Shown: positions 9,727-22,183 of the stretch, piece after piece | How the letters are laid out: every line of letters begins with the position of its first letter | Numbering within the stretch: position 1 is the stretch's first letter | Source: Meiothermus sp. | Lineage (GTDB): Bacteria > Deinococcota > Deinococci > Deinococcales > Thermaceae | Assembly (NCBI RefSeq): GCF_026004075.1 | Contig: NZ_BPIK01000001.1 | Location: 1,466,041 to 1,530,040, forward strand | DNA length: 64,000 nucleotides | Direction of reading: 5' to 3' | Translations under genes and position numbers: made by a program | Notes under the pieces: generated by a model | Database searches by the model: none | Seen by the model: only the letters and a program-made list of their open reading frames with translations | Told to the model about the DNA's origin: nothing

Positions 9727-10108
9727 CAAGGGCCGCCAACACCGCATCGAGGGTTCGTGGCCGCTAGCCAAGCCAACAGGTTATTATTGGGGAGACCAGC
9801 AGTATTTATTTGGTTTATTGTTTGAAAGCTACTGCGAGCAGACCAACCACCTAGGTAGGGTGGTTCGGCCCCAAAGGTAGAGCAAGATACGCTGGTTCAA
9901 GCTTCGCCAGTTTGCCCCTTGAAAGAATCCTCTTTTCACTGCATTCCAATAGTGCATAAATTTTCCCCCCGCTTCATTTGGCATTAATGTTTTTTTATGA
10001 TAATACGCTAATTGCTCTCGCGAATGAGTAACGCGTGAGTATCAGCTGAGGTAACAAGCTGCATTAGAACCCAAAGCAGTATTCACCGCTGTATCGCTGC
10101 GTTTTATC

Positions 10109-10136
10109 TTGCCAGATTGCGTATAACGGCTAAACT
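10109..10136 (+). promoter_or_regulatory. Probable promoter of tRNA-Leu
   Basis: TTGCCA (10109-10114) and TAAACT (10131-10136) are separated by 16 bases. The predicted start of transcription is about seven bases before the mature 5' end of the tRNA. Confidence 0.5.
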
Positions 10137-10149
10137 AAGGGACGGGTCT

Positions 10150-10235
10150 GCCGGGATGGCGGAATGGTAGACGCTACGGACTTAAAATCCGTTGCCCGCA
10201 AGGGCGTGTGGGTTCGAGTCCCATTCCCGGCACCA
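10150..10235 (+). tRNA. tRNA-Leu (UAA)
   Basis: An 86-nt tRNA with encoded CCA. The acceptor arms GCCGGGA and TCCCGGC pair fully. The anticodon stem-loop is ACGGA-CTTAAAA-TCCGT, giving anticodon UAA. A long variable arm (GCCC-GCAA-GGGC) marks a class II tRNA, as expected for leucine. The T-loop is GGTTCGAGTCC. It stands alone between the exopolysaccharide operon and acpS. Confidence 0.97.
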
Positions 10236-10252
10236 TCTTGAACAAGCTGTGC

Positions 10253-12030
<1,778 letters not shown>

Positions 12031-12038
12031 GGCAAGCC

Positions 12039-12260
12039 TTACTCTTCTTCGGCCTCGAGCCGCTTCAAAAGCGCCTTTAATTCGTCCTTCTGCTGGCCTT
12101 CTTCCATCCCATCGGCCAGCTTCTCGATGGCCAGGCGCACCACCTCCGACTTGGAAACCAGTTGCTCGGGGCTGGAAAGCTCGTAAGCCAGTTTGGTCAG
12201 GAGGGCGTCCTGGTCGTCACTGATGACAACTTGAAGGCGTTTCTTTTCCTTTTTGGGCAT
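12039..12260 (-). CDS. Small ribbon-helix-helix-like protein
   Basis: 73 residues from the ATG at 12260, starting MPKKEKKRLQVVISDDQDAL. A basic N-terminal strand, two predicted helices (SSPEQLVSKSEVVRLAIEKL) and a charged Glu/Lys helix at the C-terminus fit a CopG/ribbon-helix-helix DNA-binding protein, though the match is by pattern only. TACCCT followed by seven bases precedes the ATG, a leaderless promoter. The longer ORF upstream is ignored because it crosses the divergent murA promoter. It ends 8 bp from the rsmF stop. Confidence 0.65.
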   Translation of the reverse strand: MPKKEKKRLQVVISDDQDALLTKLAYELSSPEQLVSKSEVVRLAIEKLADGMEEGQQKDELKALLKRLEAEEE

Positions 12261-12327
12261 ATCCGATAGGGTAACGCGAAAAACTCGCTTGCGTTTCTGA
12301 CTACAGATTATCACGTTACATTTGTGC

Positions 12328-12356
12328 TTGACAATACGATTTCTACTTATTATGCT
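12328..12356 (+). promoter_or_regulatory. murA promoter
   Basis: A near-consensus promoter: TTGACA (12328-12333), 17-bp spacer, TATGCT (12351-12356). Predicted start near 12363 gives a leader of about 60 nt. Confidence 0.75.
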
Positions 12357-12422
12357 CAAGGTAAGTATGATGTGTAACATGCACAAGCATACTCAGAACT
12401 GCCCAGGAGATGAGTCCTGACT

Positions 12423-13706
12423 ATGAATAGAACCCTGATCATTCGCGGTGGTGTCCCACTGAGCGGTGAACTACGCATTTTTCCAGCCAAAAATTCGGCC
12501 CTCAAACTCATGGCTGCTAGCATTTTAACGGCGGAGCCCGTAACCCTCACAGAGGTTCCCCGCCTGCGCGATATCGATGTTTTGCTCGAGCTCCTGGGCC
12601 ACCTGGGCACCCGCCACGCCTGGGAGGGCCGTACCCTGCACCTCCATACCCCCGAAATTCGCTCCACCCAGGCCCCTTTCGAGCTGGTTAGCAAAATGCG
12701 GGCCAGCTTCAACGTTTTGGGCGCTTTGGCTGCTCGAGCTGGCGAAGGTACTGTTCCCCTACCGGGAGGCTGCAATTTCGCCGAACGTCCGGTTGATCAG
12801 CACATCAAGGCCTTGCGCAGCCTGGGCTTCGAGGTCACCACCGAAATTACTGAGCAGGGGGTCGCCTATACCGCCCGCCGCCACAAGCCCGCCGCTGGCC
12901 GGGTGGTCTACGACCTCCCAACCCTGGGCGGCACCGAGCAAGCCCTGATGGCCGCAGCCCTGGGGGGCGAAGCCGTATTGGTAAACACCCCGCAGGAACC
13001 CGAGATTGTTGATTTGTGCAACTTCCTGACCATGATGGGGGCCGAGATTAAGGGCATTGGAAGCAGCATCCTGCACATCAAGGGCAAGCCCAGCCTGCGC
13101 GGCGGACGCTACAGCGTCATCCCCGACCGCATCGAGGCCGGCACCTACCTGTTTGCTACCGCCGCTACCAAAGGCTCCATTACCCTGACCAACGTGGAGC
13201 CGTTCCACATGGATGCCGTACTTGACAAGCTCATCCAGTCGGGCCACCACATTACCACCGGTAAAGACTGGATCCGCCTGGAAGCCACCCCCAACCCCCA
13301 GCCCTTCAACCTCGAGGCCCGCGAATACCCCGGCTTCGTCACCGACCTGCAGCCCCCGGCCACAGCCTACCTGGCCACCGTACACGGCACCTCGCTGGTC
13401 TCGGATCGGGTCTACCCCGATCGCTTTACCCACGCCAGCGAACTTGCCCGTATGGGGGCCGATGTCACCCTGAAAGATCGCACCCTGGTAATCCAGGGCC
13501 GCCAGTTAACCGGGGCTGCCGTCGAGGCCCGCGATATACGTGCCGGTGGAGGTTTGATTATCGCCGCTCTGGCCGCTGAGGGCGAGAGTCACATCAGCGG
13601 AATGCAGTACATCGAGCGCGGCTACGACGACATCGAGAATCGCCTACGAAGCCTGGGGGCCCAGGTCGGGATACAGCACCCTGAGCTGGCTCTGGCCGCC
13701 GACTAA
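12423..13706 (+). CDS. murA: UDP-N-acetylglucosamine 1-carboxyvinyltransferase
   Basis: 427 residues, full length. It catalyses the first committed step of peptidoglycan synthesis, transferring enolpyruvate from PEP to UDP-GlcNAc. The Lys-Asn pair is in FPAKNSALK (23-24). The catalytic cysteine is retained at 117 (PLPGGCNFAERPVD), so fosfomycin-type alkylation chemistry remains possible. Arg93 lies in KMRASFNVLG. AGGAG is present upstream but 13 bases from the ATG, a longer spacing than usual. The final A of the stop codon is the first base of repeat copy B. Confidence 0.96.
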   Translation: MNRTLIIRGGVPLSGELRIFPAKNSALKLMAASILTAEPVTLTEVPRLRDIDVLLELLGHLGTRHAWEGRTLHLHTPEIRSTQAPFELVSKMRASFNVLGALAARAGEGTVPLPGGCNFAERPVDQHIKALRSLGFEVTTEITEQGVAYTARRHKPAAGRVVYDLPTLGGTEQALMAAALGGEAVLVNTPQEPEIVDLCNFLTMMGAEIKGIGSSILHIKGKPSLRGGRYSVIPDRIEAGTYLFATAATKGSITLTNVEPFHMDAVLDKLIQSGHHITTGKDWIRLEATPNPQPFNLEAREYPGFVTDLQPPATAYLATVHGTSLVSDRVYPDRFTHASELARMGADVTLKDRTLVIQGRQLTGAAVEARDIRAGGGLIIAALAAEGESHISGMQYIERGYDDIENRLRSLGAQVGIQHPELALAAD

Positions 13707-13825
13707 TACCAGATTCGGTTTGTTGATCACCGAATGGTGACCAACAAACCTGATCAATGGAAATGCTCTAGGAATTAAAAAGATAGCCTCTTGAGGTTTG
13801 ATGACTATCTTTTTGAATCCGGTAT
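13706..13825 (+). repeat. Dispersed MITE-like repeat, copy B
   Basis: 120 bp bounded by inverted ends ATACCAGATTC and GAATCCGGTAT (10 of 11 bases complementary). The left half folds into a strong hairpin (GGTTTGTTG with CAACAAACC, plus TCACC/GGTGA). The right half matches copy A. It abuts the murA stop codon, suggesting insertion there. Confidence 0.65.
13773..13815. terminator. Bidirectional terminator between murA and 13899 gene
   Basis: Arms AAAAAGATAG and CTATCTTTTT enclose an 18-base loop that itself contains CCTC-TT-GAGG. Either strand gives a stem with flanking U-rich sequence. It lies between convergent genes and inside repeat copy B, so the repeat may supply the terminator. Confidence 0.6.
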
Positions 13826-13898
13826 AACCCAGCCTTCCACCAGCAAACAGGCCCGTAGGGGCTCTGTCTCGAGGAGGGTCGTCGGGCCAAACCCAGCG

Positions 13899-14684
13899 CT
13901 AGCGGACGGGTTTGAAAAAGTCGGTGTCGGTAAAAATGGGGTTAATTTCCACTTCGATCACTTCGCCCCGCGCAGCGAGTACGCCGCCCACGAAGTTTTC
14001 CCACTTTTGCGGTAGCCGCACTCCCTGTACCACTCGGTAATTGGAGAAAAAGGTGATGCTCTCCCCTATCCCTGGGATGTTAAGGCGCTCACCTAGCAAC
14101 AAGCCATCGGCGTTGAACAAATAGGTGCTCACCCAGCCCTGGGTGCTAACCGTAAGGAGCTGTCCGGTCTGATTGCGCAGACTGCCCTGTGCAACGTTGG
14201 CCCGCTCTCGGTTACTGCTACCGTATTTCAGCCCCAACCAGCCCGTATAGAGGCTCGAGCGTAGGATCTCCCGCTGATCTTTTGGCAGAGGGCGTAAAGA
14301 AGTTTCACGGCTCCAAAAAAAGCTTTCCTGAGGGCTATACTGCTGCAGCGCCAGAGGAATGGGGTTGGAACCATTCACGCTTTCGGGGTCGTAGAGTTCA
14401 AGTCTTACACGGCTGTTAGCAAAATCTATGAGCAGTAAGGTTACGATGCGACTTTCTTCTTTACCATCGGGCAGGTAGTAGATGTTGGTGGTTACCTCGC
14501 GGTAGGTTTTGAGGTTAGTAAGGGCCGGCCCGCCCAGCACATTTCTCGCACGCTCGAGGAGCTGGGCCGCCTCAGTCGAAACCTGGGCCCAGCCCCAACC
14601 AACACAAGTCATCAAGCACAACGAAGCAACCGTACGCACAATCATCCTGGGGATGACCTTAGCACGGGCAGGTTGTGATTCCAT
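13899..14684 (-). CDS. Secreted protein of unknown function
   Basis: 261 residues. A signal peptide is likely (hydrophobic stretch about 14-32, ending near GWGWAQ). The mature part is beta-rich with alternating hydrophobics, beginning with a helical STEAAQLLERARNVLGG segment as seen in LolA-like and outer-membrane lipoprotein-sorting folds; this is a resemblance, not an identification. The start ATG is preceded by TACACT plus seven bases (leaderless). An internal ATG at codon 14 is possible but has no better signals. Confidence 0.65.
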   Translation of the reverse strand: MESQPARAKVIPRMIVRTVASLCLMTCVGWGWAQVSTEAAQLLERARNVLGGPALTNLKTYREVTTNIYYLPDGKEESRIVTLLLIDFANSRVRLELYDPESVNGSNPIPLALQQYSPQESFFWSRETSLRPLPKDQREILRSSLYTGWLGLKYGSSNRERANVAQGSLRNQTGQLLTVSTQGWVSTYLFNADGLLLGERLNIPGIGESITFFSNYRVVQGVRLPQKWENFVGGVLAARGEVIEVEINPIFTDTDFFKPVR

Positions 14685-14769
14685 GAGCCCTAGTGTAGAT
14701 TTTCACGATGTAACTTTTTGTGAAGAAAATACCCGCTAGAAGTTGGGTCGATAAGGTAAAGTTCCTCAC

Positions 14770-15813
14770 GTGGACTTTGCACGCTTGCTTGACGAGTACA
14801 ACCTCGATGCGCTTTTTGTCTCCAATCCCCACAACGTTCGCTATCTATCCGGTTTCGTTGAGGGCAAAGACGCCCGAATTGTCATTACCAGGAACGGCCC
14901 TACGCTCATCACCGATGGTCGTTACCTGGTAGAAGCCGCCCAGCAGCGCTTCCCATATCGCATCCTGCTTAACCGCACCGAGACGAACAAGCTTTTGGCC
15001 GAGTTTTTTCGGGGCCGGGTGGGCATCGAAGCCGAGCACCTGAGCGTTGCCGCTCTTGAGGGCTTTCAACAGGACTTTCCGAATCTCGAGTTTGTCTCTA
15101 CCAGGGGTATTTTCGAGAAGCTGCGCCGCAAGAAAAGCCCGGAGGAAATTGCACTCATCCGGCGAGCGGCCGAGTTAGCCGATCAGGGCTTTAGGCACAT
15201 CCTGTCTTTCATAAAGCCGGGTGTGCGGGAGATCGAGGTGGCCCTCGAGCTGGAGTATTTCCTGCGGAAAAACGGCTCGGAGGGGCTGGCCTTTAGTACC
15301 ACGGTGGCTTCAGGCGAACGCAGCGCCATGCCCCACGGGGGTGCCAGCAACCGCACGATACAAGCAGGAGAATTGGTCACGCTGGATTTTGGCTGTGTGG
15401 TGGGGGGCTACTGCTCTGATATGACCCGTACGGTGGCAGTGGGCCAGGTTTCAGGTGAGCTACGAAGCATCTATCAGGCCGTGCTGGAGGCCCAGACCCT
15501 GGCACTGGAAGCCGTTGCGCCTGGCAAAACCGGTCGCGAACTGGATACGCTGGCTCGAGACCACCTTACCCGCCTTGGCTACGGCGCGCACTTTACCCAC
15601 GGGCTGGGGCATGGGGTGGGCTTGTTTATTCACGAAGCGCCCAGTCTGAGTCAGGCTTCTGAGGATATTCTCGAGGCCAGCAATGTGGTAACTATCGAGC
15701 CCGGTGTCTACATTCCAAACCTCGGCGGCTGCCGCATCGAAGACCTGGTTTTAGTAACCGAACAGGGGCATGAGGTACTGTCCCACAGCCCTAAGCATCT
15801 GATTGAGCTATGA
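14770..15813 (+). CDS. M24 family Xaa-Pro peptidase
   Basis: 347 residues from a GTG preceded by TAAAGT plus seven bases (leaderless). N-terminal creatinase-type domain (to about 120), then the pita-bread M24 domain with all metal ligands visible: Asp in [18 protein letters not shown] (two), His in [10 protein letters not shown], Glu in TIEPGVYIP and Glu in CRIEDLVL. It removes N-terminal residues before proline or cleaves Xaa-Pro dipeptides; the exact specificity is not resolved. Overlaps the LysM-RlpA gene by 4 bases. Confidence 0.92.
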   Translation: MDFARLLDEYNLDALFVSNPHNVRYLSGFVEGKDARIVITRNGPTLITDGRYLVEAAQQRFPYRILLNRTETNKLLAEFFRGRVGIEAEHLSVAALEGFQQDFPNLEFVSTRGIFEKLRRKKSPEEIALIRRAAELADQGFRHILSFIKPGVREIEVALELEYFLRKNGSEGLAFSTTVASGERSAMPHGGASNRTIQAGELVTLDFGCVVGGYCSDMTRTVAVGQVSGELRSIYQAVLEAQTLALEAVAPGKTGRELDTLARDHLTRLGYGAHFTHGLGHGVGLFIHEAPSLSQASEDILEASNVVTIEPGVYIPNLGGCRIEDLVLVTEQGHEVLSHSPKHLIEL

Positions 15814-16409
15814 AGCGTTGGCTATCGCTGCTGCTTTTCTGTTCACTGGCCGGGGCCCAGGGCTACGTAGTGCAGCCGGGCGATACCCTCGAGCGCATCG
15901 CGCGGCTTTTTCAGGTTAGTGTCTCCGATATCATGCTGCTCAACGGCCTCATGGAAGACCCTTTGCCAGCAGGTCTACAGATAGCAATTCCCCCCTCAGA
16001 CTGGGATCCCATGAACCTGGAGGTGCTACCCTTAGCTGAGTCTGCCGAAGAGCCTCCAGCCTGGGTCTTTATTCGGCCCCCCTTAGCCCCGCCGGAGCCA
16101 CAAAAACCACCTGTGCAAGTGTATCAGCAGGGCCTGGCCTCCTGGTACGGGGCCCGGTTTCATGGGCGCCGCACGGCCAATGGTGAGCGCTTTAACAAGC
16201 ATTATTTAACCGCTGCCCATCGTAGCCTGCCCTTTAACACCCGAGTGCGGGTAACCAATCTGAAAAACGGTAAGAGCGTGGTGGTTCGGATCAACGACCG
16301 AGGCCCGTATATTCGTGGCCGTATAATCGATTTGTCGTTTGCTGCTGCGCAAATGCTTGGAATGCACCCCCATGGGGTAGTGATGGTGAAATTGGAGCTG
16401 CTCAAGTGA
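15810..16409 (+). CDS. LysM-RlpA domain secreted protein
   Basis: 199 residues. Signal peptide ([17 protein letters not shown]), one LysM domain ([16 protein letters not shown], about 19-62), a proline-rich linker, and an RlpA-like double-psi beta-barrel (about 108-199) with [19 protein letters not shown] and the Asp in [11 protein letters not shown]. RlpA proteins bind or cleave denuded glycan strands of peptidoglycan. It lacks a SPOR domain; LysM may replace it as the wall-binding module. Coupled by 4-base overlaps to the M24 peptidase before it and nfo after it. Confidence 0.9.
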   Translation: MKRWLSLLLFCSLAGAQGYVVQPGDTLERIARLFQVSVSDIMLLNGLMEDPLPAGLQIAIPPSDWDPMNLEVLPLAESAEEPPAWVFIRPPLAPPEPQKPPVQVYQQGLASWYGARFHGRRTANGERFNKHYLTAAHRSLPFNTRVRVTNLKNGKSVVVRINDRGPYIRGRIIDLSFAAAQMLGMHPHGVVMVKLELLK

Positions 16410-17221
16410 AGTACGGCTTTCACATGTCCATTGCGGGCAAGCTCGGAATCGCCGGAGCCGCAGAGGAAGCCGAGCTACTCGGGTTGAGCGCCATCCAAAT
16501 TTTCGCCAAAAGCCCGCGCAGTTGGAAAACCCGTGGCCTCAAAGCGGGAGAAGTGGAAGAGTTCAGGGCTCGGAAGGAAAACCTGGGGGGCCTGCCTACG
16601 GTGATTCATGCGTCGTACTTGGTTAACCTGGCCGCCGAAGGCGAGCTTAGAGAGAAAAGCATCTTTAGTCTGGCCGACGACTTAGCCAAGGCGCAGGTGC
16701 TGGGCATTGAGTACGTGGTGGTGCACCCAGGTTCAGGGCCTGCAGAAAAGGCCAGGACGGCTGCCCTCAAAGCCCTCGAGCTCGCCAAGCTGGGCAAAAA
16801 TGGGCCCAGGTTGCTCTTGGAAAACACTGCAGGGGGTGGTGAAAAACTGGGGGCCAACCTCCATACTCTGGCCGAGCTGATCGAGGATACCCGGCTGGGG
16901 GTGTGTTTCGACACCTGCCATGCTTTTGCAGCGGGATACAGGCTCGAGCAGGCCCTGGACGAACTCGAGCAGACCATTGGCCTGGATCGGGTTCCGGTTA
17001 TTCACCTCAACGACTCCATGGGTGAAAGGGGTTCGCAGATCGATCATCACACCAACCTGATGGAGGGTCAAATAGGTGCGGAACTTAAGCGCTTCGTCCT
17101 TGATACTCGTGTGCGCAATAAGATTTTTATCATGGAAACCCCCCGCAGCACCCAGGACGATGCCCACAACCTGCGGGTTTTGCGGGAATGGCTGAACCAG
17201 CCCCAGGGCAGCACCTTTTAG
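16406..17221 (+). CDS. nfo: Endonuclease IV
   Basis: 271 residues from GTG. AP endonuclease of the TIM-barrel family, which incises abasic sites in base excision repair. Typical motifs: [15 protein letters not shown] at the start, [37 protein letters not shown] and [16 protein letters not shown] with the trinuclear zinc ligands. It overlaps rlpA by 4 bases upstream and the convergent miaA by 4 bases downstream. Confidence 0.95.
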   Translation: MKYGFHMSIAGKLGIAGAAEEAELLGLSAIQIFAKSPRSWKTRGLKAGEVEEFRARKENLGGLPTVIHASYLVNLAAEGELREKSIFSLADDLAKAQVLGIEYVVVHPGSGPAEKARTAALKALELAKLGKNGPRLLLENTAGGGEKLGANLHTLAELIEDTRLGVCFDTCHAFAAGYRLEQALDELEQTIGLDRVPVIHLNDSMGERGSQIDHHTNLMEGQIGAELKRFVLDTRVRNKIFIMETPRSTQDDAHNLRVLREWLNQPQGSTF

Positions 17222-18156
17222 CCCTCCCCAGGGGCTAAGGAATGCTCAAACCAACCACGCACGCCGATCCAGGCTTCATCACCACCCTGTGGCAAGAAGG
17301 TAACTGCCCCAGGTTCCTTGCGAAACCAGGTGTACTGTCGTCTGGCGTAAGCCCGCGTAGCCCTAACAATGGTTTGTCGCGCCACCTCCAGGCTATACTC
17401 GCCCTTCAGATAGCCAGCAATTTCTTTATAGCCAATGCTCTGCAAGGCTGTGGGCATCTGAGGATACCTCGCCAGCAAGGATTCAACCTCCTGCACCAAG
17501 CCCTGCTCGAGCATACGCGTTACTCGGCGTTCCAGGCGGGGCTCGAGCCAGTCCCAGGGGGGCCACAAAATGAGCTTTCGGTAGCTAAAGCGCGGCGTAC
17601 GCTTGGGAAACCTGGCTGGGGGCAGTCCAGTGCGACGCAAGACCTCTAGGGCCCGCACAATACGCCGGGGGTTGCGTTGCACCCGACGGGCATCCTCGGG
17701 GCTGGCAGCCTCGAGTTCTCCTAGCAAAGATTCAAGCCCTTGCAACTCCAGCGTTTTCCAAAGCTCCGCCTGTAGATTCAAATCGGGCTCGGGAAGCTCG
17801 TGAATACCCTCCGTTAGGGCGCGGATATAGTAACCAGTACCCCCCACCACCAATGGAATTTTGCCCTGCGTCAGGGTTTCTTGAATGGCTGCTTCAGCCA
17901 GCCCACAATACTCCGAAACGCTAAAGCTTTGGCTGGGCCACACCACATCGATTAGATAGTGTTTGACCTGTTGTCGCTCGACCAGGCTGGGTTTGGCAGT
18001 CCCGATGTCCATGCCCCGGTACACCATGCTGGCATCGGCCGAGACCACCGCTATAGGGAATATCCGGCCCAAGCGCAAGGCCAGCTCGGTTTTACCGGTT
18101 GCAGTTGGCCCGGTTAGTACGGGAATTACCGGTTTTTGCGCATCCACATCATCCAC
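17218..18156 (-). CDS. miaA: tRNA dimethylallyltransferase
   Basis: 312 residues from a GTG start with GAGGG about ten bases upstream. It adds a dimethylallyl group to A37 of tRNAs reading UNN codons. Motifs: P-loop [12 protein letters not shown] (14-25), [18 protein letters not shown], and [14 protein letters not shown]; the C-terminal [11 protein letters not shown] motif is intact. Divergent from hsp20 with 41 bp between. Confidence 0.95.
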   Translation of the reverse strand: MDDVDAQKPVIPVLTGPTATGKTELALRLGRIFPIAVVSADASMVYRGMDIGTAKPSLVERQQVKHYLIDVVWPSQSFSVSEYCGLAEAAIQETLTQGKIPLVVGGTGYYIRALTEGIHELPEPDLNLQAELWKTLELQGLESLLGELEAASPEDARRVQRNPRRIVRALEVLRRTGLPPARFPKRTPRFSYRKLILWPPWDWLEPRLERRVTRMLEQGLVQEVESLLARYPQMPTALQSIGYKEIAGYLKGEYSLEVARQTIVRATRAYARRQYTWFRKEPGAVTFLPQGGDEAWIGVRGWFEHSLAPGEG

Positions 18157-18197
18157 AGTCGCTAGCCCTCTTTGTCATTCATGATATTCTCGAGACC

Positions 18198-18602
18198 ATG
18201 ACCATTGAACGCTTCGATGCGATTGAACGCTTGCAAACCATCCGCCAGCAACTCGATGAACTCTCGAGACGCTTTGCTTCCCAAGAGGCCCTGGGCGAGT
18301 GGGTACCAGCAGTGGATGTGATCGACGAAGGCACTCGGTTTCGCATTCTGGTGGATGTACCTGGCGTAAAGAACGAGGACCTCGAGCTCAAAGAGGAGGG
18401 CCAGACCATCATTCTGGCGGGGATACGGCATCCGCAACAGGGCGCATTTTATCGCCAAGAGCGGCCCACTGGACTGTTTCGTCGTGCCTTCACCCTACCC
18501 GAGGCTATCGTTCCAGGCAGCGCCCAAGCCTCGTTGAAGGGAGGCGTGCTCGAGCTGATATTGCAAAAAGCCCGCAAAACTTCCCGCAGAGGCAAAAAGT
18601 AG
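18198..18602 (+). CDS. Small heat-shock protein, Hsp20 family
   Basis: 134 residues. The start ATG has TATTCT plus seven bases ahead (leaderless); the longer ORF upstream would overlap miaA. The alpha-crystallin domain runs from about 34 to 122, with the VDVIDEGTRFRILVDVPGVK opening and the GVLELILQKA closing strand. The C-terminal IxI/V motif is not obvious; the tail is basic (KTSRRGKK). It is an ATP-independent holdase for unfolding proteins. Confidence 0.9.
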   Translation: MTIERFDAIERLQTIRQQLDELSRRFASQEALGEWVPAVDVIDEGTRFRILVDVPGVKNEDLELKEEGQTIILAGIRHPQQGAFYRQERPTGLFRRAFTLPEAIVPGSAQASLKGGVLELILQKARKTSRRGKK

Positions 18603-18675
18603 GGGTCGGGCCACGATTCCCCAGAACTTTTGACCCTGCTTCACAGCTTTGAGGTGCGTGGCTTTACAGGCGAGG

Positions 18676-19284
18676 CTAAAGAATCTCCTGTACCTCTTTG
18701 GTCACTACTGTGTGGCACTTGCGGCAGCGCGGCTCGTAGGCTTCGCTGGCGCCCACCAGTATCACCGGGTCGTCGTAGCGGGCTGGCTTTCCGTTTACGA
18801 AACGCTGGGTGCGGGTAGCCGGCGCACCGCATACCGGGCAAACCGCGTAGAGCTTCTCCACATACTCGGCCCGGGCCAGCAGTTGGGGCATGATACCAAA
18901 GGGCTCTCCGCGGAAATCCATGTCCAGTCCGGCGCAAATCACCCGCACGCCTCTATCGGCCAGCTCGAGCACCAGCTTTACAAGACCTTCATCGAAAAAC
19001 TGGGCCTCGTCCACGGCTACCACATCGGGCAGAGGGTTGGATAGATGCGTCTCGAGTTCTGCAGCGTCGCGCACTGCAATAGCTTCAGCCCGTCTGCCGT
19101 CATGGCTAAACACATCGGTGACATGGTAGCGATCATCCAACAGAGGCTTGAATACCAGCACCCGCTGGCGGGCAATTAGCGCCCGCTTGATGCGCCGTAT
19201 TAGCTCATCCGACTTTCCAGAGAACATCGGCCCTACCACTACTTCAATCCAACCCTGGTGATGCGGAAGATGGGGCAAACTCAT
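18676..19284 (-). CDS. tdk: Thymidine kinase
   Basis: 202 residues from the ATG at 19284. It phosphorylates thymidine in the salvage pathway. P-loop [11 protein letters not shown] (16-26), Asp-Glu in [13 protein letters not shown], and four zinc cysteines (CPVCG and CRKC) are present, as in type II thymidine kinases. In-frame codons extending up to 19425 cross the rpmE terminator and are rejected. TATGCT lies ten bases ahead of the ATG. Confidence 0.94.
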   Translation of the reverse strand: MSLPHLPHHQGWIEVVVGPMFSGKSDELIRRIKRALIARQRVLVFKPLLDDRYHVTDVFSHDGRRAEAIAVRDAAELETHLSNPLPDVVAVDEAQFFDEGLVKLVLELADRGVRVICAGLDMDFRGEPFGIMPQLLARAEYVEKLYAVCPVCGAPATRTQRFVNGKPARYDDPVILVGASEAYEPRCRKCHTVVTKEVQEIL

Positions 19285-19400
19285 AGCCGGTGCTAGCATA
19301 ACACCAGATTTGGTTGATCCATCATCCATGGTTAGCAGTCTAGTCCGCCCAGGGGTGGGCGCTGCTGGAGTATCCCATCCACCTTTGGCCGGGAAGCAGC

Positions 19401-19430
19401 AAAAAACAGGTGAGCGGCTGCCCACCTGTT
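19401..19430 (-). terminator. Intrinsic terminator of rpmE
   Basis: On the minus strand, AACAGGTG and CACCTGTT form an 8-bp stem with a 10-base loop, followed by a T-run. It begins 15 bases beyond the rpmE stop codon. Confidence 0.8.
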
Positions 19431-19445
19431 CGGCCTCGAGGCAAG

Positions 19446-19670
19446 CTACTGCTTTTTGGCCTTCTTGCCGTAGGTGCCACCAAACTTCTTTTGGAATTTC
19501 TCGACCCGACCCTCAGTGTCTACAAAGCGCTGCTGGCCTGTCCAGAACGGGTGGTTGCCACTCCAGACTTCGACATGGATCTCGGGCTTGGTGCTGTAGG
19601 TCTGCATGACCACCTCACCGTTGCAGATGATCTTGCAGGGAACCAGCTTGGGGTGAATCTTCTCTTTCAT
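19446..19670 (-). CDS. rpmE: 50S ribosomal protein L31, low-cysteine form
   Basis: 74 residues, starting [18 protein letters not shown] with AGGAG seven bases upstream. The mid-region reads [17 protein letters not shown] where zinc-binding L31 proteins carry a CxxC pair, so only Cys12 and Cys16 remain and zinc binding is unlikely. This form resembles Deinococcus L31 rather than the zinc form of Thermus. It has its own promoter and terminator and is monocistronic. Confidence 0.95.
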   Translation of the reverse strand: MKEKIHPKLVPCKIICNGEVVMQTYSTKPEIHVEVWSGNHPFWTGQQRFVDTEGRVEKFQKKFGGTYGKKAKKQ

Positions 19671-19682
19671 ATTCTCTCCTGG

Positions 19683-19742
19683 GCACGGATTTTGCCGTGC
19701 TGTCAACTGAATAAATATAGCAGGTCTAGGCGAGAAGGGCAA
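19683..19742 (-). promoter_or_regulatory. rpmE promoter and leader hairpin
   Basis: TTGCCC (complement of 19737-19742), 17-bp spacer, TATATT (complement of 19714-19719). The short leader folds into GCACGG-CAAAAT-CCGTGC (19700-19683) just before the Shine-Dalgarno site. A hairpin at this place could be an autoregulatory L31 site; that is speculation. Confidence 0.6.
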
Positions 19743-19765
19743 GCTGCGATAAAATCGCGCACACC

Positions 19766-20134
19766 ATGATGCGAGGGGTTCGTGGCGCCATTACTGTTGA
19801 CGAGGATAGCCGGGAAGCCATTCTGAGTGCGACCCGCGAGCTATTAGAAAAGATGCTCGAGGTCAACCAGATCACTGACTTTGACAGCATAGGAGCCATG
19901 TTCTTCACCTTGACTGACGACCTGCGGGCTGCCTTTCCTGCAGAAGCCGCACGACAGCTGGGAATGCAGATGGTTCCTCTTATCAACTCTCGAGAGATCC
20001 CGGTTCCAGGTGCGCTACCCAGGGTCATCCGGGTAATGATGCTTTGGAATACCGATCTGCCCCAAAAGCAAGTTAAGCACGTTTATCTACGCGAGGCTGT
20101 ACGCCTGCGCCCCGACCTTGAGAGCGCGCAGTAG
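19766..20134 (+). CDS. aroH: Chorismate mutase, AroH type
   Basis: 122 residues. Converts chorismate to prephenate for Phe/Tyr synthesis. It matches the trimeric AroH fold: RGVRGAITVDEDSREAI at the start (Arg7 region), PAEAARQLGMQMVPL, IRVMMLWNTD and HVYLREAVRLRPDL at the end. The second ATG, one codon on, is an equally possible start. Divergent from rpmE and convergent with metG. Confidence 0.93.
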   Translation: MMRGVRGAITVDEDSREAILSATRELLEKMLEVNQITDFDSIGAMFFTLTDDLRAAFPAEAARQLGMQMVPLINSREIPVPGALPRVIRVMMLWNTDLPQKQVKHVYLREAVRLRPDLESAQ

Positions 20135-20143
20135 AGCAACGCT

Positions 20144-22069
<1,926 letters not shown>

Positions 22070-22084
22070 TTAGACTGAGTTTCC

Positions 22085-22109
22085 AAAAAAAGGGGCGCAA
22101 ACGCGCCCC
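22085..22109 (-). terminator. Intrinsic terminator in metG leader
   Basis: GGGGCGC-GTTT-GCGCCCC followed by seven T residues, read leftwards, 46 bases before the metG GTG. The first three bases of its 5' arm are also the last three of the upstream hairpin's 3' arm, so the two structures compete. It may also stop readthrough from rpiA. Confidence 0.85.
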
Positions 22110-22139
22110 GACGATAGCCTCACCACTGCTATCGTCGGG
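22107..22139 (-). promoter_or_regulatory. Anti-terminator hairpin in metG leader
   Basis: A perfect 12-bp stem: CCCGACGATAGC (22139-22128) with GCTATCGTCGGG (22118-22107), loop of nine bases. The 5' arm contains the stop codon of the leader ORF; the 3' arm shares GGG with the terminator stem. A ribosome that reaches the stop would melt this hairpin and free the terminator. Confidence 0.75.
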
Positions 22140-22176
22140 ACATTCGCATCATTCGGGCAAACCAGCCCCCTACCAT
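22129..22176 (-). CDS. metG leader peptide, Met-rich
   Basis: A 15-codon ORF, MVGGWFARMMRMSRR, ending at TAG. Three of its last seven residues are Met (MMRM at 9-12). TAAAAT is seven bases before the ATG, so it should be translated from a leaderless mRNA. The Met codons lie just before the anti-terminator hairpin and the stop codon lies within it. The peptide is probably a sensor of charged tRNA-Met rather than a functional product. It is too short for coding statistics, so the call rests on architecture. Confidence 0.65.
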   Translation of the reverse strand: MVGGWFARMMRMSRR

Positions 22177-22183
22177 AAGGCAT

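Larger units (their letters stand above)
9664..10149. other. 486-bp intergenic region, no gene
   Basis: AT-richer spacer between the exopolysaccharide operon (leftwards) and tRNA-Leu (rightwards). No ORF looks coding. It contains the operon's Shine-Dalgarno site, a tandem 9-bp repeat (9709-9726), several A/T-rich tracts, and the tRNA promoter. No riboswitch pattern was recognised. Confidence 0.6.

Noticed and set aside
10025-10041. Seventeen bases (TGAGTAACGCGTGAGTA) resembling the 16S rRNA helix near position 105
   Set aside because: Flanking sequence shows no further rRNA similarity, so it is chance or too small to interpret.
9664-10149. c-di-GMP riboswitch ahead of the exopolysaccharide operon
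   Set aside because: No GEMM-like conserved bases or paired domains were recognised; control by the MshEN domain is sufficient.
18099-18197. N-terminal extension of the Hsp20 gene
   Set aside because: It overlaps the start of divergent miaA and lacks start signals, whereas ATG 18198 has a leaderless -10 box.
19285-19425. N-terminal extension of tdk
   Set aside because: It covers the rpmE terminator, and its residues do not resemble thymidine kinase.
22070-22183. Alternative 36-codon leader ORF from the ATG at 22183, reading through the terminator
   Set aside because: It would translate across the terminator and has only one Met; the ATG at 22176 fits the TAAAAT spacing and the stop-in-hairpin geometry.
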